From Bacteroidota bacterium (lineage in GTDB: Bacteria; Bacteroidota; Bacteroidia; B-17B0; B-17BO), in NCBI GenBank assembly GCA_025356715.1, contig JANXRU010000246.1:1-8289 (forward strand): a stretch of DNA of 8,289 nucleotides. The letters are read 5' to 3'. Every line of letters starts with the position of its first letter. Positions within the stretch are counted from its first letter, which is position 1. Made by a program: the position numbers and the translations under genes. This document shows, piece by piece, positions 1 through 7,223 of the stretch. The notes beneath the pieces were generated by a model. That model saw nothing but the letters and a program-made list of their open reading frames with translations. It searched no databases and was not told where the DNA came from.

Positions 1-33
1 ATGCATTTCCGTTTCAACGTGTAAAAATAATCT

Positions 34-93
34 CCCGCAAATCTCGCAAATCAATGCTGATTTTTTTCTGCGGTAATCGGCGAAATCTGCGGG
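34..93. repeat. Imperfect palindromic intergenic repeat upstream of parE
   Basis: The outer arms 34-51 and 76-93 are inverted complements at 14 of 18 positions. They begin CCCGC and end GCGGG, and enclose a T-rich centre (61-67). Text of this kind, with alternating CGCAAAT/CGAAATCTGCGGG words around a T-run, resembles dispersed palindromic repeats that I know from Bacteroidota intergenic regions; that family link is from memory and not from a search. It ends only 39 bases before the preferred parE start, so its hairpin would lie in or near the parE leader. It could be a terminator of whatever lies upstream or simply a REP-like element. The sequence alone does not decide. Confidence 0.55.
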
Positions 94-132
94 CAAAAAA
101 TGAAACTAGTAACAAGACTAGATAATAAAAAC

Positions 133-1995
133 ATGGCAAAAGAAATAGCAAGTTATAACGAAGACAGTATTAAATCCCTCGATTGGAAAGAGCATATCCG
201 TATGCGTCCCGGTATGTATATTGGTAAACTGGGTGATGGTACTGCTTTCGATGATGGTATTTATGTACTTATCAAAGAGGTAATGGACAACTCTATTGAT
301 GAGTTTATGATGGGCGCCGGAAAGAAAATTGAAGTAGGAGTGAAGGATGGCGCTGTTTCGATTAGAGATTATGGGCGTGGTATTCCATTAGGAAAAGTAG
401 TAGAGGTTGTTTCTAAAATAAATACAGGTGGTAAATACGATAGCGATGCCTTTAAAAAATCGATTGGTTTAAATGGTGTTGGTACAAAAGCAGTTAATGC
501 GTTATCGATTAATTTTATCGTAACAGCTTTTAGGGATGGGCAAATGAAGACTGCTGAATTTTCTTGTGGAAATTTAGTAAAAGAATCTAAGCTTGAAAAA
601 ACAACGGAAGCTAATGGGACTTATGTGGAGTTCAGGCCAGATGATAGCATTTTTAAAAAATACCATTACATCCATGAGTATATTGATAAAATGTTATGGA
701 ACTATGCCTTTTTAAATACAGGATTAACGCTTCATTTCAATGGTCAAGTTTATAAATCAGATAATGGTTTAAAGGATCTTTTAGAAAAAAATATTACAGG
801 CGAAATTATTTATCCAATCATTCATTTAAAAGGTGATGATATTGAATTAGCGATGACGCATAGTAACGAACATTATTCGGAAGAATATTATTCTTATGTT
901 AACGGACAATACACCACGCAAGGCGGAACGCACCAAGTGGCATTTCGTGAGGCAGTTGTTAAAACAGTTCGTGAGTTTTTTAAAAAAGATTTTGATCCTA
1001 CTGATGTTCGTAAGTCTATTATCGCAGCGATTTCGGTACGTGTACAGGAGCCTGTGTTTGAATCTCAAACCAAAACAAAGTTAGGTTCTCAGGAAATAGC
1101 ACCAGGTGGGCAAACCATGCGTTCATTCGTCAATGATTTTATCAAACAAAATTTAGATAATTATCTACATAAAAACCCTGAAACAGCTAAAGCTATTGAA
1201 GCAAAAATTATTGCCAATGAGCGTGAGCGTAAGGAATTATCAGGCATCCAAAAATTAGCTCGCGAGCGTGCTAAAAAATCAAACTTACATAACAAAAAAT
1301 TACGCGATTGTAGAGTTCATTTAGATGAAGTGAAAAACCCTCGCTCACTTGAAACTACTTTGTTTATTTGTGAGGGCGACTCGGCAAGTGGCTCTATTAC
1401 TAAAACACGTGATGTTAATACGCAAGCGGTATTTAGTTTAAAAGGTAAGCCATTGAATTCTTTTGGTTTGGGTAAAAAAATAGTGTACGAAAACGAAGAG
1501 TTTAATTTATTGCAAGCTGCTTTAAATATTGAAGACAGCTTAGAAGATTTACGTTACAATAACGTTGTGATAGCAACTGATGCCGATGTTGATGGAATGC
1601 ATATTCGCTTATTGTTATTGACTTTCTTCTTGCAATTTTTTCCTGACTTAGTAAAAAATAGGCACGTTTATATTTTACAAACACCGTTGTTCCGTGTTAG
1701 AAATAAAAAGGAAACGGCTTATTGTTATAGCGACGAAGAACGTAAAGCAGCCATTGCTAAATTAGGACCTAAACCTGAAATCACTCGATTTAAGGGATTA
1801 GGAGAGATTTCTCCAGATGAATTTAAACACTTTATTGGTAAAGATATTCGTTTGGAGCCTGTATTATTAGATCAACAGGCATCTATTCAGCAATTATTAA
1901 GTTACTATATGGGTAAAAATACGCAAGACCGTCAGGAATTTATCATAGATAATTTACGTGTGGAAATAGATGCGGAAGAAGAGTTGTTAAAATAA
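133..1995 (+). CDS. parE: DNA topoisomerase IV subunit B (ParE), GHKL ATPase and TOPRIM subunit
   Basis: This is the ATP-hydrolysing subunit of topoisomerase IV, which acts with ParC to decatenate replicated chromosomes and relax supercoils in the cytoplasm. Numbered from the ATG at 133 (620 residues), the Bergerat fold is complete: N-box EVMDNSIDE (E49-E57), G1 box DYGRGIP (79-85) and glycine-rich lid GLNGVGTK (112-119). The transducer has the ATP-contacting QTK (312-314). The TOPRIM domain has EGDSASGS (414-421) and the metal-binding DADVDG (483-488), followed by RFKGLGEIS (552-560). The length fits ParE, and the long C-terminal insert of proteobacterial GyrB is absent. EGDSASGS and [10 protein letters not shown] are the Bacteroidota ParE style rather than gyrase EGDSAGGS. 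An in-frame ATG at 100 would add 11 residues. I prefer 133 because [18 protein letters not shown] aligns with family N-termini as I recall them and the upstream ATG abuts the repeat. No clear Shine-Dalgarno site is visible at either. Confidence 0.95.
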   Translation: MAKEIASYNEDSIKSLDWKEHIRMRPGMYIGKLGDGTAFDDGIYVLIKEVMDNSIDEFMMGAGKKIEVGVKDGAVSIRDYGRGIPLGKVVEVVSKINTGGKYDSDAFKKSIGLNGVGTKAVNALSINFIVTAFRDGQMKTAEFSCGNLVKESKLEKTTEANGTYVEFRPDDSIFKKYHYIHEYIDKMLWNYAFLNTGLTLHFNGQVYKSDNGLKDLLEKNITGEIIYPIIHLKGDDIELAMTHSNEHYSEEYYSYVNGQYTTQGGTHQVAFREAVVKTVREFFKKDFDPTDVRKSIIAAISVRVQEPVFESQTKTKLGSQEIAPGGQTMRSFVNDFIKQNLDNYLHKNPETAKAIEAKIIANERERKELSGIQKLARERAKKSNLHNKKLRDCRVHLDEVKNPRSLETTLFICEGDSASGSITKTRDVNTQAVFSLKGKPLNSFGLGKKIVYENEEFNLLQAALNIEDSLEDLRYNNVVIATDADVDGMHIRLLLLTFFLQFFPDLVKNRHVYILQTPLFRVRNKKETAYCYSDEERKAAIAKLGPKPEITRFKGLGEISPDEFKHFIGKDIRLEPVLLDQQASIQQLLSYYMGKNTQDRQEFIIDNLRVEIDAEEELLK

Positions 1996-1999
1996 AGTT

Positions 2000-2035
2000 T
2001 AGAAAGTTAATGATTTAGTAAGCATAGAAAGTTAA
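2000..2035 (+). repeat. 11-bp direct repeat in the gap before the restriction gene
   Basis: The 44-bp gap after parE holds two exact copies of TAGAAAGTTAA, at 2000-2010 and 2025-2035, with starts 25 bp apart. The second copy ends 5 bases before the ATG of the restriction-modification gene. This may be chance in AT-rich DNA, a small tandem duplication, or an operator-like pair. No promoter of the Bacteroidota type (TTG, then TAnnTTTG) could be supported here. Confidence 0.5.
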
Positions 2036-2039
2036 ATTA

Positions 2040-4478
2040 ATGAAATACCAAAACATAAGAGAAGAAGAACTGAAAAACAAAGTTGGGAAGGATTACTTTC
2101 CCGACTTTGATACTTCAAAAATTGTTGGTAATATTGATTTTACTGTTACTCCAAAATGTAAAGACAAAAATCAAACAACTGTTTTTGAAGAACATTCTCT
2201 TTTATGGGCGGAAGCAAAAACTGGGGATTTTGAGCTAATTGCTATGTTTGCCCAGCTTATTTTAACCATTGGCAAAGCACGAACGTTTGATAAAAGTTTA
2301 CCACCTGCTTTTTTGGGCGCCTTTGATTTTCAAAAAATTGCTTTCGTACTTTATGAAAAAGTGCAACATTTGTTTTTTAAAAATGACTTTAATTGGAACG
2401 TTACATCAAGTAACCACGAAACTAAAGAGTTTAAAGAAATTCATTCGCTTATTGAAAGTATATTAAAATTGGACAAGTACGAGTATCAATTTGGTAAAGA
2501 CGATAAAGAGCTCCAATTTTTTATTAAAAACAATATTGCAAAAGCCACCGAAAGTGGTAAAATACAAATAGACAAAAATAATTTTGTTCCTATTTATTTA
2601 CGTTGGATAGATATTGTAAAACCGCTTATTAACTTCGATTTTATAGAAGGTAAAAAACAACAGATATTAGATAGCGACTTTTATTTAGCAGATTTGTTTG
2701 TGGATGACCATGACACCGCCACAACAGATGACGATACTCCATTAAAAGAAGAGTTGTTTGTTGTTTTTAAAAACGGACATTATGAAATTGCAAAAGAAAA
2801 TTTGAAATCACTTTTTAATGCAGCTATTGAGTTTAAAGATAAAAAAGCTTATGAGCAATTCTGGAAACGCTACAAACGCCCACCAATAAAAGAATTTCAG
2901 GATTATATAATTGAGCGTAGAGATTTATTAGTACCGCAAGATATTAGAGAACGTAAAGGTGCATTTTTCACTCCTTTTCAATGGGTAGAGCTTAGTCAAA
3001 AATATTTGGCTGATGTATTAGGCGAAAACTGGCAAGATGAATATTATGTATGGGATTGCGCAGCTGGTACTGGAAACTTACTGGCTGGATTAACTAATAA
3101 ATACAACATTTGGGCAAGTACACTTGACCAAGCTGATGTAAACGTAATGCACGACCGTATTACACATGGTGCAAATCTATTGCAAAATCACGTGTTTCAG
3201 TTCGATTTTTTAAATGATGATTTTACGAAACTGCCACAGGGTTTACAAGATATTATAAACGATAAAAAGAAACGTAAGAAACTTGTTATCTATATTAATC
3301 CTCCTTATGCTGAAGTTTCAAGTAAAGCCGAAAAAGGTAAAGTAGGAGTAAACCAAACTAAAACTCATACAAAATATAATTCTATTTTAGGTACAGCGGG
3401 TCGTGAATTATTCGCCCAATTTTTAATCAGAATATATTCAGAATTTAACGGTGTAATCCTTGCAGAATTTTCAACTTTGAAAATTCTGCAAGGTTCGGCT
3501 TTTTTGAATTTTAAAAATCATTTTCAAGCGAAGCTCGAAAAAATTTTTTTAGCCCCAGCTGATACATTTGATAATGTTAAAGGACAATTTCCTATTGGTT
3601 TTAAAATTTGGGACACAAATAAAAAAGTTGTATTTGATGAAATTATTGCTGATGTTTATAGTAAAAGCGCTGATTTTATTGGAACAAAAGGACTTTATGC
3701 ACTTGATAAAAGTCAATATATAAACAAATGGATTTCTATTTATAAAACTACCAATGAAAATAGTATTGGTTTTATGGATGGTATAAATGGAAATGATTTT
3801 CAGCACAATAACATTGTTTATATATTAAATACGAAAGAACAACTACCAAATCCTCGTGGTATTTGGATTAATCAAAATAATTTAATTCCTATTTCAATTT
3901 ATTTTACAGTACGTAAATGCATTGATGCAAATTGGTTAAATGATCGCGATCAATTTTTAAATCCGAATAAAAAATGGGAAACAGATAAGGAATTTCAAAA
4001 TGATTGCTTGGCTTATGCTCTATTCAATAATACTATACAAAGTAAAATTGGAACAAACCATTGGATACCGTTTAATGAGCAAGAAATAAACGCTAAAGAA
4101 AAATTTGCCAGTAATTTTATGAGCCAATATATTGCGGGTAAAATTCAACCAGAGGGTTTGCAAGATAATTTATTTGAAGTTAATGAACCAAAAGCGCATT
4201 ACGAAGTGCCATTAAATTTTTCTGCTGAAGCAATAGCAGTGTTTGATGCAGGGCGAGAATTTTGGAAATATTACCATCAACAAAAAAATAGTAATGTAAA
4301 TGCAAGCCTTTATGATATTAGAGCGCATTTTCAGGGGCGTAATGATAAAGGACGCATGAACGCAAGAAGTACAGATACTGCATACACACAACTTATAGGT
4401 AACTTGCGAGAAAAACTAAATTTACTGACTAAAAAAAATGAACCAAAAATTTACGAATACGGTTTTTTAAAACAATAA
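2040..4478 (+). CDS. Putative type IIG restriction-modification enzyme (fused nuclease and N6-adenine methyltransferase)
   Basis: This 812-residue protein appears to cut foreign DNA and to methylate adenine in its own recognition site, using S-adenosylmethionine for the methylation. The N-terminus has a PD-(D/E)xK-like nuclease pattern: D33 in NIDFTV, then E58 and K60 in LLWAEAK, followed by a helix containing Q72. Residues 100-290 look helical and carry no helicase motifs. The methyltransferase core has FFTP (309-312, motif X-like), DCAAGTGN (339-346, motif I) and NPPY (420-423, motif IV), in the order of the gamma class. Residues from about 530 to 812 probably hold the target recognition domain. 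The order nuclease, helical connector, methylase, specificity region is that of type IIG enzymes, though 812 residues is compact for them. The frame is intact. It starts 44 bp after parE and ends 42 bp before parC on the same strand, so co-transcription is likely. A methylase-only or multi-gene system is possible if the N-terminal motif is not a real nuclease. The specificity cannot be predicted. Confidence 0.8.
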   Translation: MKYQNIREEELKNKVGKDYFPDFDTSKIVGNIDFTVTPKCKDKNQTTVFEEHSLLWAEAKTGDFELIAMFAQLILTIGKARTFDKSLPPAFLGAFDFQKIAFVLYEKVQHLFFKNDFNWNVTSSNHETKEFKEIHSLIESILKLDKYEYQFGKDDKELQFFIKNNIAKATESGKIQIDKNNFVPIYLRWIDIVKPLINFDFIEGKKQQILDSDFYLADLFVDDHDTATTDDDTPLKEELFVVFKNGHYEIAKENLKSLFNAAIEFKDKKAYEQFWKRYKRPPIKEFQDYIIERRDLLVPQDIRERKGAFFTPFQWVELSQKYLADVLGENWQDEYYVWDCAAGTGNLLAGLTNKYNIWASTLDQADVNVMHDRITHGANLLQNHVFQFDFLNDDFTKLPQGLQDIINDKKKRKKLVIYINPPYAEVSSKAEKGKVGVNQTKTHTKYNSILGTAGRELFAQFLIRIYSEFNGVILAEFSTLKILQGSAFLNFKNHFQAKLEKIFLAPADTFDNVKGQFPIGFKIWDTNKKVVFDEIIADVYSKSADFIGTKGLYALDKSQYINKWISIYKTTNENSIGFMDGINGNDFQHNNIVYILNTKEQLPNPRGIWINQNNLIPISIYFTVRKCIDANWLNDRDQFLNPNKKWETDKEFQNDCLAYALFNNTIQSKIGTNHWIPFNEQEINAKEKFASNFMSQYIAGKIQPEGLQDNLFEVNEPKAHYEVPLNFSAEAIAVFDAGREFWKYYHQQKNSNVNASLYDIRAHFQGRNDKGRMNARSTDTAYTQLIGNLREKLNLLTKKNEPKIYEYGFLKQ
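3458..3493. repeat. Perfect 17-bp inverted repeat inside the restriction gene
   Basis: CCTTGCAGAATTTTCAA at 3458-3474 is followed by two bases and then its exact reverse complement at 3477-3493. In RNA it would form about 16 base pairs closed by a four-base loop. Six bases after the stem there is a run of six T (3500-3505), which resembles an intrinsic terminator lying within codons. The region encodes LAEFSTLKILQG, and the reading frame and family-like sequence continue normally on both sides. It is therefore unlikely to be an assembly fold-back. Whether the hairpin has a function is unknown. Confidence 0.85.
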
Positions 4479-4520
4479 TTAAAATAATATTTTAGATTAA
4501 AAAAAATTGATTAAAAATAA

Positions 4521-7145
4521 ATGGAAGAAAATAAAAATAACGAACACAACGAATTAAGCACCGTTACTCATGTTTCGGGTATGTTTAAAAATTGGTTTAT
4601 TGATTATGCATCTTATGTGATATTAGAACGTGCTGTACCTGCCATGGAAGATGGTTTAAAACCGGTACAGCGTCGTATTTTACACAGTATGTGGGAGTTG
4701 GAAGATGGACGCTATAATAAGGTTGCCAATCTAATTGGTAATACCATGAAATATCATCCACACGGAGATGCTAGTATTGGCGATGCTTTGGTGGCTATAG
4801 GACAAAAAGACTTGCTGATTGATATGCAAGGAAACTGGGGTAATATTTTAACAGGTGATAATGCGGCAGCACCTCGTTATATAGAAGCTCGTTTATCAAA
4901 ACTTGGTCAAGAAATTATATTTAATCCAAAAACAACAAACTGGGGATTAAGTTATGATGGTCGTAATAAAGAGCCTGTTACGTTACCGGTTAAATTTCCT
5001 TTAGTACTTGCACATGGAGTAGAGGGGATTGCGGTTGGTTTAGCAACAAAAATTTTACCACATAATTTTAATGAATTAATAGATGCGTCTATACAAATAT
5101 TACGTGGACGTAAAGCCGTTATATACCCCGATTTTATTACTGGTGGTATTGCTGATTTTGCTGATTACAAAGATGGTTTACGTGGCGGTAAAGTAAAAGT
5201 ACGAGCTCGAGTAAAAGAATTAAATTCTAAAACATTAATCATTTCTGAAATTCCTTTTGGTACAACCACTGGCTCTTTAATTGATTCAATTATTGCAGCA
5301 AATGATAAAGGGAAAATTAAAGTCAAAAAAGTTGAAGACAATACCTCTGAAAATGTAGAGATATTAATTCATCTACAACCAGGGATTTCTCCTGATAAAA
5401 CCATTGATGCCTTATATGCGTTTACTAATTGCGAGGTAAGTATTTCTCCTAATGCGTGTATCATAGAAGATAAGAAGCCTCGTTTTGTGGGTGTTAGCGA
5501 GATTTTAAAAATATCTACCCAACAAACACTAGAGTTATTAAAACGTGAGTTAGAAATTGAATTAAAAGAATTAGAAGAAAAATGGCATTTCTCTTCGTTA
5601 GAAAAATTATTTATTAAAGAAGAAATGTATATCGACTTTAAGAAATATTCTAATAAAGAAACCTTATACGAGTATTTATATGAATGTTTTAAACCACATC
5701 GTAAAAAATTAATTCGCGAAATTGTTGATGAAGATTTACATCGTTTAACACAAATACCAATGATTCGTATCACTCGCTTTGATAGCATTAAAGCGGAGGA
5801 TTTTATGAAAGAATTGGATGCTAAAATCGAAGTGGTTAAAAATCATTTATTACATTTAATTGATTACGCTGTTGAGTATTTCAAAAACTTGAAAAAGAAA
5901 TACGGTGCAGGTCGTGAGCGTAAAACAGAAACTAAAGAATTAGAAACCATTGTTGCTACAGAAGTAATAATGGCTAACGAAAAGTTATATGTGAATCGCG
6001 CGGAAGGCTTTGCTGGTAAGAGTTTAAAGAAAGACGAATTCGTATGCGATTGTTCTGATTTAGATGATATCATTGCTTTTACTAAAGAAGGTAAGATGAA
6101 GGTATTTAAAGTGTCAGATAAAGTATTTATCGGAAAAGACATTATATACATTGCCATCTTTAAAAAGAATGATGAACGAACTACCTATAATATGATTTAT
6201 AGTGATGGGCCTAAAGGAATTACATTCATTAAACGATTTAATGTAACTGGAATTACTCGTGAAAAAGAATACGACTTAACAAAGGGAACACCAAATTCTG
6301 CAGTTCATTGGTTTACAATCAATCCAAATGGTGAAGCAGAAAAAGTACAAGTTATTTTGAAACCTGTACCTGGTTTACGAAAATTTGAATTGGATATTGA
6401 TTTCGCTGAAATACCAACAAAAGGTAGAACTTCTACTGGTAATATTGTTACAAAGTATGCGATCAAAAAAGTATTATTAAAAACTAAGGGCGCATCAACT
6501 TTAGCTGCGGAAGATTATTGGTTTAATGATACAGTGCACCGCTTAAACAGAGATAGTAAAGGGACTTATTTAGGTAAATTTGCAGGTGAGGATAAAATAT
6601 TAACGGTAACAAGCAAAGGATTTTATAAGCTTTATAATTTTGACGTTTTAAATCATTTTGATGATGATATTATTTTAATTGAAAAATATTATCCGGAACA
6701 AGTGTTGTCATGTATCTATTTTGATGGAGAAAGTAAATCATATATCACCAAACGATTTGTTCCAGAGAGTACAAGTACTAAAACATTAATTATTACAGAG
6801 CACGAAAATTCTCGAATAGAATTGATAACATCTCAAATTTTACCGATTGTTGATATTAAATTTAATAAAGAAAAAGATAAAGTCATTGCTGATGAAGCCG
6901 TTAATTTAGTAGAGTTTGCTCCATTGGTAAATATGAAAGCTAAAGGAAAAAAATTAACTTCTTATAAAGTAAAAGAAATTAATATAAGAATATCTGAAGA
7001 AATTGTTCATGAAGATTATACCGAAGAAGATGAGGAAATAGGCGGTAATGGAATGTCACCTATGGAATTACATCGTAAGGCTATGGAAAAATTAAACGGC
7101 GATAATATGAGAGGCGAAGATGGGCAAATTAATTTTGATTTTTAA
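4521..7145 (+). CDS. parC: DNA topoisomerase IV subunit A (ParC), DNA-cleaving subunit
   Basis: This is the DNA breakage-reunion subunit that pairs with ParE. The catalytic tyrosine is Y120, next to R119, in AAAPRYIEARLS. The quinolone-region helix reads HPHGDASIGDAL (79-90). The DNA-intercalating isoleucine is I170 in GIAVG. Residues about 330-460 are strongly helical and match the tower and coiled-coil gate, ending in KKKYGAGRERKTE. Residues from about 485 onward form the blade-like C-terminal domain, with repeated KEGKMKVFKVS-type strands, and end in a charged tail. The gyrase-specific GQRGRG-type GyrA box is not seen, which with the parE context favours ParC over GyrA. At 874 residues it is longer than E. 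coli ParC but in line with Bacteroidota homologues as I recall them. The ATG at 4521 is the first in frame after an AT-rich 42-bp gap with no visible Shine-Dalgarno site. Partner gene parE lies upstream, separated only by the restriction-modification gene. Confidence 0.95.
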   Translation: MEENKNNEHNELSTVTHVSGMFKNWFIDYASYVILERAVPAMEDGLKPVQRRILHSMWELEDGRYNKVANLIGNTMKYHPHGDASIGDALVAIGQKDLLIDMQGNWGNILTGDNAAAPRYIEARLSKLGQEIIFNPKTTNWGLSYDGRNKEPVTLPVKFPLVLAHGVEGIAVGLATKILPHNFNELIDASIQILRGRKAVIYPDFITGGIADFADYKDGLRGGKVKVRARVKELNSKTLIISEIPFGTTTGSLIDSIIAANDKGKIKVKKVEDNTSENVEILIHLQPGISPDKTIDALYAFTNCEVSISPNACIIEDKKPRFVGVSEILKISTQQTLELLKRELEIELKELEEKWHFSSLEKLFIKEEMYIDFKKYSNKETLYEYLYECFKPHRKKLIREIVDEDLHRLTQIPMIRITRFDSIKAEDFMKELDAKIEVVKNHLLHLIDYAVEYFKNLKKKYGAGRERKTETKELETIVATEVIMANEKLYVNRAEGFAGKSLKKDEFVCDCSDLDDIIAFTKEGKMKVFKVSDKVFIGKDIIYIAIFKKNDERTTYNMIYSDGPKGITFIKRFNVTGITREKEYDLTKGTPNSAVHWFTINPNGEAEKVQVILKPVPGLRKFELDIDFAEIPTKGRTSTGNIVTKYAIKKVLLKTKGASTLAAEDYWFNDTVHRLNRDSKGTYLGKFAGEDKILTVTSKGFYKLYNFDVLNHFDDDIILIEKYYPEQVLSCIYFDGESKSYITKRFVPESTSTKTLIITEHENSRIELITSQILPIVDIKFNKEKDKVIADEAVNLVEFAPLVNMKAKGKKLTSYKVKEINIRISEEIVHEDYTEEDEEIGGNGMSPMELHRKAMEKLNGDNMRGEDGQINFDF

Positions 7146-7164
7146 AAGAACTTTTACATCAAAC

Positions 7165-7220
7165 GTCACCCTGATCTTGTTTCAGGGGCTCGTGAGATGC
7201 TGAAACAAGTTCAGCATGAC
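7165..7220. repeat. Imperfect palindromic repeat between parC and waaA
   Basis: Arms 7165-7185 and 7200-7220 are inverted complements at 18 of 21 positions, with an uninterrupted 10-bp inner stem (CTTGTTTCAG paired with CTGAAACAAG) and a 14-base loop. Elements with a CTGAAACAAGTTCAG core are, from memory, very widespread dispersed repeats in Bacteroidota and other bacteria. It begins 19 bases after the parC stop, so its RNA hairpin could stabilise the 3' end of that transcript or cause weak termination. There is no T-run after it, which argues against a standard intrinsic terminator. Its right arm runs into the apparent beginning of the waaA reading frame and generates a spurious upstream ATG. 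Confidence 0.75.
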
Positions 7221-7223
7221 AAT

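Noticed and set aside
1..24. Open frame MHFRFNV ending in TAA at 22-24, possibly the tail of an upstream gene
   Set aside because: Only seven codons are visible, with no recognisable similarity, so neither a gene end nor a small gene can be supported.
3549..3806. 85-codon minus-strand open frame inside the restriction gene
   Set aside because: Its composition is rich in Ile, Asn and Phe, as expected for antisense of AT-rich coding DNA, and no start signal or family similarity is seen.
3941..3952. Perfect 12-bp palindrome TGATCGCGATCA in the restriction gene, considered as a recognition site
   Set aside because: Type IIG enzymes mostly recognise asymmetric sites, and a single 12-bp palindrome within codons for NDRDQ is weak evidence.
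4431..4438. Run of eight A near the 3' end of the restriction gene, considered as a phase-variation tract
   Set aside because: Runs of seven or eight A are common in this AT-rich window, and a slip here would affect only the last few residues.
5369..5788. 139-codon open frame on the minus strand
   Set aside because: It lies wholly inside parC, has no recognisable domain, and its sequence is what the opposite strand of a conserved AT-rich gene would give.
7165..7220. Standard intrinsic terminator for parC
   Set aside because: The stem has three mismatches and a 14-base loop and is not followed by a T-run; the repeated-element reading fits better.
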